A program made the position numbers and the translations under genes. Shown here one piece after another: positions 17,544-26,388 of a stretch of 57,786 nucleotides of DNA; position 1 is the stretch's first letter; each line of letters begins with the position of its first letter. This DNA comes from Planctomycetaceae bacterium (lineage in GTDB: Bacteria; Planctomycetota; Planctomycetia; Pirellulales; Pirellulaceae), in assembly GCA_021298315.1 (NCBI GenBank), contig JAJTFC010000019.1, positions 1 to 57,786 of the forward strand, read 5' to 3'. The notes under the pieces are model-generated. The model ran no database searches and was not told the origin of the DNA. It saw nothing but the letters and a program-made list of their open reading frames with translations.

Positions 17544-19154
17544 TTAGCCGACCTGCAGATTCGCTTCGAGAGAGCGCAGGATGTCTTGGACGAGCATGCT
17601 GGTATTACCGACTTGCAAGAGTTCTTTGGATTCGATCCAGGAATCGACTTTCTTTTGGGCTGAGATGACCGTCGAGTGGGTGCGATTGCCGAAGTACTCG
17701 CCGATCTCGGAAAGAGCCGTTCGAGTGTGTTTGCGGGCTAAGAACATCGCAAGCATCCGGGGTTGGCTGAGCAACTGACACTTCGACTTGGTCTGAAGCT
17801 TTTGATTCTCCAACCCGAAGGTTTTGCAGACAGCGTTTTCGATATCCGTTAGCCGCACGATCGGACGGTTGGCTCGCACAATATCGCTGATCGCACTAGT
17901 GGCCTCTTCTGAGGTCATACTGCGACCGAGCATGCGATGCTTGGCCATGAGCCTAAGGACAACACCTTGGATGACCCGAGCATCCGAACCGCACTGCTGT
18001 GCGATCCAACTCAGCACGTCTTGATCGATACCAAGCCCGTGTTGGTTGCAAAGTCGCGAAAGCAAAGCCCGTCGCGTATGCGGATCCATCGGCTCGATCG
18101 CACAATGCATCCCGCCCGATAAGCGGGCGTGCAAGTCGTGGCCCAAGCCATCGAGTTCGTGAAGCCCGCGATCGGAAACCAAAATGACTTGCCTGGACTC
18201 CCTCAAAAGCATATCGATGGTGTTTCGAAGCTCAATGAGTGTGCCTTGTTTGCCTAAACAGAACTGAACGTCGTCGATCACTAGAACCTCGACGTCCCGA
18301 TACTTTTTTCGGAAACTTGCAAAGCCACCGGACTTGGCGTTTTCCGTGTACTCGATCGTAAATTGCTCGCCGGTAAGAAAAATAACGCGGCGGTATCGCT
18401 GCTGAGCCTTGAGCCGCTGCGATAGAGCAACCGCAAGGTGCGTCTTGCCAACACCATGGGGACCATGGATCAAGAAAGGGCTGACCTGTCCTGGTCTTTC
18501 TAAAACCATCTGGCAGGCAGTCCAAGCAAAATTGTTGTGCGGACCTACGATGAAATCATCCCATCGGCGCTCCTGCTCTCGACGCAAAGCGACAAGCCGA
18601 TCAATCTCGCGATCCGCGGCGGTTGTGCTTTCGGAACCCACCAACCTCAACGGCCCGCTGACCGAGTGTTCTTCGACCAACTGGACATCTTCAGGGGATG
18701 CGGGTTGCGAGTGGATAGCAACAGGAATCGCGTTCACAAAAGGTGCCGTGGAATGGGGCTTGGGGATGGATTTTTCGACTGCCCCATCGTAAGCGATCCG
18801 AGGGGACTTGCGAACATCGTCGGAGGATTTCCCGAGAGAAATCTCGACTGGCTTGTTGCCCGAGGGACTCTCTGGGGGGGCTGGAGAAGCAATTTGGAGC
18901 TCAAAACCCCAACCATCGCCAAAAACCTCCGAAACCACACTTCGAAGATCCTGCCGAAACATCCTCAGGATGCAATCGGAGATAAACCCTGAACTAACAA
19001 GGATTTGCAGCTTCCGGTCGAAGGTCACTTGCCAAAGCACTTGCGATCCAAACCACAACTCCATGCGGTCCTTGCCGAGCCGTTGGCGAAGTGCCGCAAG
19101 AAACTGCGGTATTCCCCGGCTTTGTGCCTCAGCTACATCATGCGCTTCGAGCAT
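17544..19154 (-). CDS. dnaA: Chromosomal replication initiator protein DnaA
   Basis: 536 residues. Domain I is a weak N-terminal helix bundle (FLAALRQRLGKDRMELWFG). Domain II is a linker of about 110 residues. Domain III is the AAA+ ATPase with Walker A GPHGVGKTHLA, Walker B LVIDDVQF and sensor VSDRG. Domain IV is the DNA-binding helix-turn-helix with LARKHTRTALSEIGEYFG and the signature THSTVISAQKKV. The canonical Asp of the E. coli signature (DHTTV) is Thr here. GGGAG lies ahead of the ATG. dnaN and gyrB are not adjacent, and folA lies upstream on the same strand. DnaA is certain; whether it is the only copy is not. Confidence 0.94.
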   Translation of the reverse strand: MLEAHDVAEAQSRGIPQFLAALRQRLGKDRMELWFGSQVLWQVTFDRKLQILVSSGFISDCILRMFRQDLRSVVSEVFGDGWGFELQIASPAPPESPSGNKPVEISLGKSSDDVRKSPRIAYDGAVEKSIPKPHSTAPFVNAIPVAIHSQPASPEDVQLVEEHSVSGPLRLVGSESTTAADREIDRLVALRREQERRWDDFIVGPHNNFAWTACQMVLERPGQVSPFLIHGPHGVGKTHLAVALSQRLKAQQRYRRVIFLTGEQFTIEYTENAKSGGFASFRKKYRDVEVLVIDDVQFCLGKQGTLIELRNTIDMLLRESRQVILVSDRGLHELDGLGHDLHARLSGGMHCAIEPMDPHTRRALLSRLCNQHGLGIDQDVLSWIAQQCGSDARVIQGVVLRLMAKHRMLGRSMTSEEATSAISDIVRANRPIVRLTDIENAVCKTFGLENQKLQTKSKCQLLSQPRMLAMFLARKHTRTALSEIGEYFGNRTHSTVISAQKKVDSWIESKELLQVGNTSMLVQDILRSLEANLQVG

Positions 19155-19453
19155 CGCAATCTCCCAACCCTGCGATTTTGATCCAACGAATTCCTAGGTT
19201 GGGAACCATCCCGACCTTCGTCCAGCATTCGACCCGAGTGCTTCGTTCCCCAAAGGGCTTTGGCTAGGCTGACTGCTGAGCGGGCTGGGATTTTAGGATT
19301 GCTAGCATTCGAGTCAAACAGGAACCCTAAAGTTCTGTAAAGATTTTCCGACGGGAGTGTGAAGATGCCGTAAAGAACAGACCAAATGGATGTCTAGAAA
19401 AGTCGTTTATAAACAACCGATGTTCCCGAAGTCGGTGGAAAACCCGTCAGGTT
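19155..19453. other. Upstream region of dnaA, no clear origin elements
   Basis: A 299-bp gap between dnaA and folA, both leftward, holding the dnaA promoter and leader. TTTACA and TTTGACT hexamers occur (minus strand) but with poor spacing. I searched for TTATCCACA-like DnaA boxes and found only isolated partial matches, such as GGTGGAAAA (complement TTTTCCACC) near 19434. There is no cluster and no AT-rich unwinding element, so I do not call an origin. Confidence 0.5.
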
Positions 19454-19945
19454 TCAGGCTTGGTTTTTTCGACGCTCGTAAAGCTCGTAGCGAGACGGCC
19501 AATCGTTGTTTGCATCACTGGGAACAAACTCGCTTTCCAACAGTGAAAAACCATGCAAATCAAACGCATCGAACACCGTATCGCCATGGATATCTGCAAG
19601 CACTCGGGTCAAATGGATTTGGTCGACAAAGGGCATGCACAAGCGATAGATTTCCGAGCCACCAACGACAAAAAGTCTTTGCCCGGTAGGGCTTTGCGAG
19701 CGTGCTTGCTCAAGGCTATGAACAACGATTGCCCCATCGACGCGATAATCGTTTTGGCGTGTCAGGATGATCGTTGTGCGACCGGGTAACAATCGACCGA
19801 TGCTCTCATAGGTTTTGCGTCCCATCAGGAGGCAATGTCCCATGGTCAAGTGTTTGAAACGCATCAGATCCGATCGGAGTTTCCATGGCAGACGATCTTC
19901 GATACCGATCGTCCCGTTGCGAGCCATGGCCACGACCAAGCTCAA
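19454..19945 (-). CDS. folA: Dihydrofolate reductase
   Basis: 163 residues from a TTG start. Reduces dihydrofolate to tetrahydrofolate with NADPH. The fold begins SLVVAMARNGTIGIEDRLPW, where the Trp and the following helix Asp (KLRSDLMRF) match the folate site. MGRKTYESIGRLLPGR, VHSLEQA and FVVGGSEIY bind NADPH, and a long C-terminal strand closes the fold. I chose the TTG at 19945 because it overlaps the upstream TGA (TTGA) and gives a normal DHFR N-terminus. A GTG at 19999 would add 18 unconserved residues and overlap the neighbour by 58 bp. Confidence 0.93.
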   Translation of the reverse strand: MSLVVAMARNGTIGIEDRLPWKLRSDLMRFKHLTMGHCLLMGRKTYESIGRLLPGRTTIILTRQNDYRVDGAIVVHSLEQARSQSPTGQRLFVVGGSEIYRLCMPFVDQIHLTRVLADIHGDTVFDAFDLHGFSLLESEFVPSDANNDWPSRYELYERRKNQA

Positions 19946-20256
19946 TCCTTGAGAATCCGAACTCGTGTTATTTGATTGTTCTTGAGCCACTCCAACCACC
20001 GTTCATGTTCTTCGCTGAGTTCGATTTCCGCAACGGAATGGGCATCCAATGGGGATACCACTGAGAAACAACCATCTTCCAACCACTTATGCACATTCTG
20101 GGGCTCGATCCAGTATTCGCTTATTCCGAGTTTTGGTGCGCCTGGGGCATCCTGGGGTGTCATGAAGTACACGACTTCTAAGCGAAAGCGTTCGGGCATT
20201 TCCATCGGCTCGCAAGGCCTGCCGTCAAGGGGCAATACTCGAATCGTTTTGCTCAT
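19942..20256 (-). CDS. Small hypothetical protein upstream of folA
   Basis: 104 residues, not recognised. Beta-like segments (TIRVLPLDGRP, FRLEVVYFMT, ISEYWIEPQNVHKWLEDGCF) and an acidic helix at the end. No signal peptide or metal motif. AAAGG sits just before the ATG. Its TGA overlaps the proposed TTG of folA, so the two are probably co-translated. Confidence 0.6.
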   Translation of the reverse strand: MSKTIRVLPLDGRPCEPMEMPERFRLEVVYFMTPQDAPGAPKLGISEYWIEPQNVHKWLEDGCFSVVSPLDAHSVAEIELSEEHERWLEWLKNNQITRVRILKD

Positions 20257-20282
20257 AGCCTTTGGAACCTAATGGTGAAGAT

Positions 20283-20720
20283 TTACTGGGGTTTTGCGAC
20301 GCTACAGGCAAAGTCCAATCGCGCCGCCAATTGTCCCTCGACGGTGACTTTGCCCGTCATAAAGTACGCACTGGAAACGACTTCCTTGAGCACCACTTGG
20401 ATGTCGATTTTTTCACCAGGCCTGACCATCCGCTTGAATTTGGCACCATCGATGCGTGTGGCCACCGGCACGATTCCTTGGCTGGGGGTTACATGGGCAA
20501 GGAGAATCGCGCCGCTTTGCAAACAGCATTCGCAAAGAATCACACCGGGTACCAACGGGAAATCGGGAAAATGTCCCTGAAGAAAAAACTCGTCGGCACC
20601 GAAGGTCTTGGTGCAGTGGATGGTTGTATCGGTTTGCTCTAAGACTTCGTCGACCAAAAGCATCGGTTTGCGATGCGGAATCACGGCCTCAATCTGGGTT
20701 TTGGACATCGACGGCATCAT
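20283..20720 (-). CDS. FabZ-like 3-hydroxyacyl-ACP dehydratase (hot-dog fold)
   Basis: 145 residues. Likely dehydrates 3-hydroxyacyl thioesters in fatty-acid or related lipid synthesis. The family pattern is intact: IPHRKPMLLVDEV, the catalytic His50 in GHFPDFPLVPGV and Glu64 in ILCECCLQSG, with the 14-residue spacing of E. coli FabZ. The IDGAKFKRMVRPGEKI strand follows. Two in-frame ATGs open the gene, with GGGAG just upstream. No other fab genes lie nearby, so this could be an additional dehydratase rather than the main FabZ. Confidence 0.88.
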   Translation of the reverse strand: MMPSMSKTQIEAVIPHRKPMLLVDEVLEQTDTTIHCTKTFGADEFFLQGHFPDFPLVPGVILCECCLQSGAILLAHVTPSQGIVPVATRIDGAKFKRMVRPGEKIDIQVVLKEVVSSAYFMTGKVTVEGQLAARLDFACSVAKPQ

Positions 20721-20808
20721 TGCTCCCGGAGCCTAAAGGGTTTCATTAGTCAGTGCACGCACACACGATAGCTTAGGCGCTGGTCTAGTTCGGGCATAGT
20801 CCCGAATT

Positions 20809-21441
20809 TCAAACGAAATGCGAGGAGTCGCCGTCGCTATTTTCAGATTGGGAAACGCATTGCTCGACGCACGAGGCAGCCAGAGTGTCAAAATCCAACT
20901 GCAATTGCTCGTACTCCCGCCGGCACGAAAACTCTTTGAACATCAAACTCGGCTGAATATCCCGACTGTTCTGGTACTTGCTCGAACAGCACTCGCGCAC
21001 CTGGCCAATGATTTCCTGGTAAGCGATCTGACAGATCTTTACACCCGGATAGATCCGTATGGGCTGAACCGTGTAAAGCTCGATGGTCCAGTGTCCGCGA
21101 TAGCCTATGCTTCCAAAGCCCGCTGAACCATGGACGAAAAGTCCGAGCCGCGAAAGAGACGATCTGCCCGTGAGCATCGGCACGAGCCGGTGGGTCTCGG
21201 TATACTCGATGGTTCTGCCGAGGTACAACTGACCGGGGCTAAGAATTAAACCCTCTTCGGGAATTCTCAGGCGTCGAAAACGGTTGGGTTCCTTGATGTC
21301 CAATACGACTTCTTCGTAGACCAATAGCTCGTTATGCAGAGTCAAATCGTAGCTGTTGGGATTGCATTGCTCGTCGGCAAACGGAGTGATGCAGATATCT
21401 GAACCCAATCGAGAGCGTATCTCTTCACCGGAAAGAATCAT
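20809..21441 (-). CDS. dcd: dCTP deaminase family protein
   Basis: 210 residues. Deaminates dCTP to dUTP (possibly also hydrolysing it) for dTTP synthesis. The trimeric beta-barrel family signature is present: NPNSYDLTLHNEL, the LTGRSSLSRLGLFVHGSAGF phosphate-binding segment, and YRGHWTIELY with the catalytic Glu, then VKICQIAY. The 40-residue C-terminal tail, rich in Cys, Gln and Ser, is longer than usual. AAGGA lies ahead of the ATG at 21441. Dcd and the bifunctional Dcd-Dut cannot be told apart by eye. Confidence 0.9.
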   Translation of the reverse strand: MILSGEEIRSRLGSDICITPFADEQCNPNSYDLTLHNELLVYEEVVLDIKEPNRFRRLRIPEEGLILSPGQLYLGRTIEYTETHRLVPMLTGRSSLSRLGLFVHGSAGFGSIGYRGHWTIELYTVQPIRIYPGVKICQIAYQEIIGQVRECCSSKYQNSRDIQPSLMFKEFSCRREYEQLQLDFDTLAASCVEQCVSQSENSDGDSSHFV

Positions 21442-21591
21442 TGGGGGGAATCCTTGCCAGAAGCACTAGAAAAGTAGACCTGTCATCGACCGCATGCAAA
21501 GCATACACGCCCCATGGGGTGGCTCGCTAGCACCACTGGCTGTGTCTTGGAAGAAAATCTTCCCAAAAGCCAGCTCTGGGCCTAACTCTAC

Positions 21592-21625
21592 GCCATAAAG
21601 GAAAAAAGTTTTTGTTTCCTATGGC
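21592..21625. repeat. Inverted repeat at the 3' end of the esterase gene
   Basis: GCCATA..GGAAA (21592-21604) pairs with TTTCCTATGGC (21615-21625) with a two-base bulge. It spans the esterase stop codon at 21619-21621. On the minus-strand transcript this is a stem-loop with a U-rich loop but no terminal U-run, so it may be a terminator or an RNA 3'-end stabiliser. Confidence 0.4.
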
Positions 21626-22518
21626 ACCATTTGAAGTTGTTTGAGCCATCGTTGGCAAGCCAAGGGCCAATCGGATGTGCCTGGAATGTTTCGGGCAAGT
21701 CCGACTCCGTGAGGTCCCTTCTGATAGATATGCAACTCCCCTGGCACCTGCTTGGCAACCATCGCTTGATAGAACACCAGTGAATTTTCAACCGGTACAG
21801 GTTTGTCCTCGACGGTGTGCATCAAAAAAGTAGGAGGAGTATCGGACCGTACATGGCGCTCGCTGGCGAATTGCTCGAGGGTTTCCTTGGATGCTTTTTC
21901 GCCCAGCAAATTCACTTCGCTGCCACGATGGGTAAAACTGCTTCCCATCGAGATTACCGGATAGCATAAAATCGCAAAGTCAGGGCGGGACGACTCGCGA
22001 GCAACCGTGTCGGTCGACTCTTTGTTGCCCGCATCGAATTGGGTGATCACTGTCGAGACCAAATGCCCACCGGCCGAGAAACCCATGATCCCGATTTTGT
22101 TCGGATCAATATTCCACTCCGAAGCCTTGGCTCGCACCAAGCGAACGGCCCGGAGTGCATCCTGTGAGGGTGCCGGATGTCCGTACCCTTTTCCCCGATG
22201 CCGGTAATCGCATAGGACTGCCGTAAGGCCCATCGAGTTTGCCCACTGGACGATCTGCTTGCCCTCGTGATCCATCGCCAAACCTCCGTAACCTCCCCCT
22301 GGACAAATGATCAATGCTCCAGTGGGATTCGATGATTCGACTTTACGCACCGTTAAAGTAGGTACATCTTTGGGCTCATTTCCCAAAGCCCCTGGGGCAC
22401 CCTCAGGCCAAAGTGGGACTTGTATATCTTCTGGTTCGATTGCCAGAGTCATTCCCGATAGAGCAATGACCAAAGCCAAGGCCAAAAAATTCATCGCGAG
22501 GGATTTGTTGATCAACAT
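21619..22518 (-). CDS. Secreted alpha/beta hydrolase (esterase/acetylxylan-esterase-like)
   Basis: 299 residues with a signal peptide (NFLALALVIALSGMTLA). Domain signs: the VPLWPEGAPGALG lead found in this subfamily, an oxyanion HGGG-like loop present as ICPGGGYGGLAMDHEG, the nucleophile elbow GFSAGGH, and a C-terminal Asp/His pair (VEDKPVPVEN and GPHGVGL). Expected to act on ester-linked sugars outside the cytoplasm, but the substrate is inferred from the family only. It is monocistronic and divergent from the redoxin/Cu gene. Confidence 0.88.
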   Translation of the reverse strand: MLINKSLAMNFLALALVIALSGMTLAIEPEDIQVPLWPEGAPGALGNEPKDVPTLTVRKVESSNPTGALIICPGGGYGGLAMDHEGKQIVQWANSMGLTAVLCDYRHRGKGYGHPAPSQDALRAVRLVRAKASEWNIDPNKIGIMGFSAGGHLVSTVITQFDAGNKESTDTVARESSRPDFAILCYPVISMGSSFTHRGSEVNLLGEKASKETLEQFASERHVRSDTPPTFLMHTVEDKPVPVENSLVFYQAMVAKQVPGELHIYQKGPHGVGLARNIPGTSDWPLACQRWLKQLQMVP

Positions 22519-22658
22519 TGCGTTAAACCTTCCTATTTAGTCTACTAAAATCCAAGGATTTTGGCCCGTTCACGAATACATTGCACCCATCGTACCGAAA
22601 GTTTTCTTGGTCGACTTAGAGCTATTGGGCCGATTGACACCACTTTCCAAAGAAACTT

Positions 22659-24494
22659 ATGAACTCAAGAACATCCAGTCTAATTGCCAGATTCATTTTT
22701 CGAAATCGACTAAGCCTGCTGGGGCTCATCGGCTCGCTGCTTTGGGTCGCTCCCACACCGACACAAGCCTTCGAGCCACCCCAGCAAGTCGAGCCGACTG
22801 CGAGTCTCGTGGGTAGGAAAGTGGATGCGATCGCCAAATTGGAAAAGACCGATTATCTTGGCAAACAGTGGTCTTGGAGTGAACTCTCGGGCGTCGAAGC
22901 TACCGTGTTTGTGTTTCTAGGAACGGAATGTCCACTTGCCAAGCAGTACACTCCCCGGATCGTTGAGCTTGTTAAGAAATACAAAGACAAAGGGGTTCGA
23001 TTCGTCGCTGTCGATCCGAACATCCAAGACTCTTTGCAGGAGATGGGTGCCCATGCTAGGCGATTCGAGCTTGAGATCCCATTCCTAAAAGATCCTGATC
23101 AATCGCTGGCCGATGCCCTGGGTGTGACGCGGACTCCAGAAGTCTGCTTGGTCGATGCACAAAACACGATTCGCTACCGAGGCCGAATCGACGATCAATA
23201 TGGGATCGGCTTTGCACGCGAAAAACCAACCCAACGCGAACTCGTCGATGCCCTCGATGCGATCCTCTCAAAGGGCGATATCCCAACCGTTTCGACCCAA
23301 GCCCCAGGATGCTTGATCGGTCGAAACCGATCAAGCATCGAAAAACCAGGTGACAGCGTCGCAATCAACTACGCCGAGCATGTCTCCCACTTGTTGCAAC
23401 AGCGCTGCGTGTCGTGCCATCGCCAAGGTGATATCGGCCCGATGGATCTGTCGAACTACGACGACGCATCGGCTTGGGCCGATATGATTCTCGAAGTGAC
23501 GCACAACAAGACCATGCCGCCATGGCATGCCACCGACGAACACGCAAAATTCAGCAACGATCGGCGTTTGAGCGACCAAGAACTCGATGTGATCCAACGC
23601 TGGGTTGCACAAGGCAAACGGCGAGGCGATCCTGCCTTGGATGCTAAGCCCATCGCTTACAACGCTCAATGGCTATTGCCTCAAAAACCCGACATCATCA
23701 TCCCGATGAGCGAAAAACCCTACAGTGTTCCTCGCACCGGAGTGGTCAACTATCAGTACTTCCGCGCCGATATGGGCAATGAAAAAGAACTCTGGGTCAA
23801 AGGGATGGAAATCGTCCCCGGGGCTCGCCAAGTGGTTCACCATGTTTTGGTCTTCGTTCGCGAAAAAGGCTCCCGCAATCGCGATCTGGGAGGTGCTCGA
23901 TCGTTCCTCGTAGGCTACGTTCCAGGCACTCGAGCCGAAATGATGCCCGAAGGCTACGCTAAGCGAATACCTGCAAATAGCGAACTTATTTTCCAAGTTC
24001 ACTACACACCCGATGGGACTTTGCAGGAGGATTTGAGCAAGGTCGGATTCATCCTTGCCGATCCCAAAGAGATCACCCATGAGGTCAAAACCACCAGCGC
24101 CGTGAGCGTGAACTTTCAAATTCCCCCAGGAGCCTCCGCGCATCGTGTGACTGCATCGCTTCCTGAAAAACTTCCCGACTGCGAATTGTTATCCTTTAGC
24201 CCTCATATGCACGTGCGAGGCAAGTCCTTCCGCTACAGTTTGATTTACCCCGACCGCAAACGCCAAGTCCTCTTGGATATCCCCAACTACGATTTCAACT
24301 GGCAAACCGAATACCGCTTGCAAACGCCCATGCAATTGCCCGCTGGGTCTCGGATCGCCTGCGAAGCGACCTTCGATAACTCGGAAGCCAATTTGAACAA
24401 CCCCGATCCAAAAGCATGGGTCAAGTGGGGGGATCAAACCTTTGAAGAAATGATGATCGGGTATTTCCACTACGCCGAAAAACGCCGACAATAA
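22659..24494 (+). CDS. Redoxin / c-type haem / copper-dependent monooxygenase-like fusion protein
   Basis: 611 residues, exported (hydrophobic lead SLLGLIGSLLWVAPTPTQA). Domain 1 (about 45-205) is a redoxin with FLGTECPLAKQYTPR, a single active-site Cys rather than CxxC. Domain 2 has one haem c motif, CVSCH (QQRCVSCHRQGDIGPMDLS), with a possible axial Met in MPPWHA. Domain 3 (about 340-605) resembles copper type II ascorbate-dependent monooxygenases: VVHHVLVFV, FQVHYTPDG, FSPHMHVRGKSF and the closing Met near EEMMIGYF. This architecture recurs in planctomycetes, with no known substrate. Confidence 0.85.
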   Translation: MNSRTSSLIARFIFRNRLSLLGLIGSLLWVAPTPTQAFEPPQQVEPTASLVGRKVDAIAKLEKTDYLGKQWSWSELSGVEATVFVFLGTECPLAKQYTPRIVELVKKYKDKGVRFVAVDPNIQDSLQEMGAHARRFELEIPFLKDPDQSLADALGVTRTPEVCLVDAQNTIRYRGRIDDQYGIGFAREKPTQRELVDALDAILSKGDIPTVSTQAPGCLIGRNRSSIEKPGDSVAINYAEHVSHLLQQRCVSCHRQGDIGPMDLSNYDDASAWADMILEVTHNKTMPPWHATDEHAKFSNDRRLSDQELDVIQRWVAQGKRRGDPALDAKPIAYNAQWLLPQKPDIIIPMSEKPYSVPRTGVVNYQYFRADMGNEKELWVKGMEIVPGARQVVHHVLVFVREKGSRNRDLGGARSFLVGYVPGTRAEMMPEGYAKRIPANSELIFQVHYTPDGTLQEDLSKVGFILADPKEITHEVKTTSAVSVNFQIPPGASAHRVTASLPEKLPDCELLSFSPHMHVRGKSFRYSLIYPDRKRQVLLDIPNYDFNWQTEYRLQTPMQLPAGSRIACEATFDNSEANLNNPDPKAWVKWGDQTFEEMMIGYFHYAEKRRQ

Positions 24495-24543
24495 CCAGCC
24501 GTGTCTCTTACGGTTTGTCGCTGCTTGTGCGATCGGTGAAATC

Positions 24544-26352
24544 ATGGCTCGATTCTGTATTCTCAGGGCAAACCACTCCTTTGGCCCTTTGGCACTTGTC
24601 GCCTCGGGGATTGTTTTTTGCGCGATCGAGTCAAGGGGATTGGCTCAGCAACAAGTCGACTCGGGCAATCGATCCCCGATAGGTCGATACGATCGCCCAA
24701 CGGGCCCGATCCATCAAAGTCGCTCGGTGGTCGTGGCCCGAAATGGTATGGCCTGCACCTCGGATCCTCGGGCCAGCGCTGCGGCGATTCGAATCCTCGA
24801 ACAGGGAGGTTCGGCCGTCGATGCTGCCATCGCTGCCAATGCCGTGCTTGGGGTCGTCGAACCGATGAGCTGTGGGATCGGTGGAGATCTGTATTCGATC
24901 GTTTGGGACAGCCGATCCGGCGAACTTTCGGGTTTGAACGCATCTGGCCGCTCCCCTGCAAAACTCAATCGCCAAGTTTTCGCAGACAAGCAACTCAAGG
25001 AAATACCCCTCTATGGGCCTTTGTCTTGGAGCGTCCCGGGGTGCGTCGCCGGATGGTTCGACCTTCACGGAAAATTTGGCAAGCTGAGCATGGAACAAGT
25101 CCTCGAGCCGGCGATCTTGTTAGCCGAGAATGGATTTCCCGTCTCGCCAGTGATCGCCGCCTACTGGGCCAAAACCGAGCAGTCGTTTCTTCCCTGGATA
25201 GACTCCCAAGCCACCTTTTTGATCGATGGCAGGAAAGCTCCCAAAGCAGGAGATTTTTTTCGAAACCCTCGCTTGGCCGACTCCTATCGCAAAATCGCGC
25301 AACTCGGTCCAAACTACTTCTATCGCGGTCCGATCGCCGAGGAAATCGTCGCCTTTAGCCAAAACGTTGGTGGGTACTTTAGTCTCGAAGACTTCCAAGA
25401 ACATACCAATGAGTGGGTCAAGCCGATCTCGACGAACTATCGAGGCTATGACGTTTGGCAGATCCCACCCAACGGACAAGGGCTTGCCGTTTTGCAAATG
25501 CTCAACGTCCTGGAGCAACATGACCTGCAAGCCATGGGATGGGGGTCACCCCAATACACCCATCTGCTCATCGAAGCCAAAAAGCTCGCTTATGCCGATA
25601 GGGCCAGATTCTATGCCGATACCGCTTTTGAATCGGTTCCAATCGGTCGATTGGCAAGCAAGGCCTATGCAAAGACGCAAAACCAACGCATCGGCTTTGA
25701 CCAAGCCATGGTCGATGTCCCTCATGGCGATCCGAAACTCGTTCAGGGAGATACCGTTTATCTCTGTGTGGTCGATAAGGATCGCAATTGCTGTTCGCTG
25801 ATCCAAAGCAACTTTCATGGTTTTGGAAGCCAAGTCGTTCCGGGCAATGTAGGTTTTGCTCTGCAAAATCGAGGCAACCTATTTGCACTTTCGCAAGATC
25901 ATCCGAACCGATTGGAGCCCCGAAAACGCCCCTTTCATACGATCATCCCATCGATCGTGACTCAAAACGGAAAGCCCGTGTTTGTCTTTGGGGTCATGGG
26001 TGGAGATATGCAACCGCAGGGCCAAGTTCAGGTGCTTGTCAATTGGATCGACTTTGGGATGAACATTCAAATGGCAGGTGATGCGGCCCGAGTTCGCCAC
26101 GAGGGGAGCGCCACTCCTACAGGAACCCCTGCTGAGCCCCAAGGTGGAACAATTCACTATGAATCGGGTTTGCCAACTCAAACAGTCCAGGAACTTACAA
26201 AACGCGGCCATGTTATGAAACCTTCCAGAGCCTCGATGGGAGGTTACCAAGGCATCTTGATCGATTGGAACAGAGGTGTCCTCGAAGGGGCCACCGAGAG
26301 TCGCAACGACGGTCTGGCCTTGGGGACCGACCAAGTTGTTTCGGATCGATAG
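24544..26352 (+). CDS. Gamma-glutamyltransferase family protein (Ntn hydrolase)
   Basis: 602 residues with a probable export signal (FGPLALVASGIVFCAIESRG). Cleaves gamma-glutamyl bonds such as glutathione's, after autoprocessing into two subunits. The large-subunit start is VVVARNGMACTSDPRASAAA, with GGSAVDAAIAANAVLGVVEP and SCGIGGD. The processing/catalytic Thr is T404 in QGDTVYLCVVD. Small-subunit marks are NFHGFGSQVVPGNVGFALQN and RPFHTIIPSIV. The usual HLSVVD motif is replaced by YLCVVD, so enzyme class within the superfamily (GGT versus acylase-like) is open. Confidence 0.88.
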   Translation: MARFCILRANHSFGPLALVASGIVFCAIESRGLAQQQVDSGNRSPIGRYDRPTGPIHQSRSVVVARNGMACTSDPRASAAAIRILEQGGSAVDAAIAANAVLGVVEPMSCGIGGDLYSIVWDSRSGELSGLNASGRSPAKLNRQVFADKQLKEIPLYGPLSWSVPGCVAGWFDLHGKFGKLSMEQVLEPAILLAENGFPVSPVIAAYWAKTEQSFLPWIDSQATFLIDGRKAPKAGDFFRNPRLADSYRKIAQLGPNYFYRGPIAEEIVAFSQNVGGYFSLEDFQEHTNEWVKPISTNYRGYDVWQIPPNGQGLAVLQMLNVLEQHDLQAMGWGSPQYTHLLIEAKKLAYADRARFYADTAFESVPIGRLASKAYAKTQNQRIGFDQAMVDVPHGDPKLVQGDTVYLCVVDKDRNCCSLIQSNFHGFGSQVVPGNVGFALQNRGNLFALSQDHPNRLEPRKRPFHTIIPSIVTQNGKPVFVFGVMGGDMQPQGQVQVLVNWIDFGMNIQMAGDAARVRHEGSATPTGTPAEPQGGTIHYESGLPTQTVQELTKRGHVMKPSRASMGGYQGILIDWNRGVLEGATESRNDGLALGTDQVVSDR

Positions 26353-26388
26353 GCCTTCGATGAGCTTCTTTCGCCAAATCGAATCGTG

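Noticed and set aside
19155..19453. oriC next to dnaA
   Set aside because: No cluster of DnaA boxes or AT-rich unwinding region could be seen.
19946..19999. Upstream GTG start for folA
   Set aside because: It would overlap the neighbour by 58 bp and add residues not seen in DHFR; the TTG at 19945 overlaps the upstream stop neatly.
24618..25358. 246-residue Arg/Ser-rich frame within the gamma-glutamyltransferase gene
   Set aside because: Composition is typical of a shifted frame, and it fully overlaps a clear enzyme gene.
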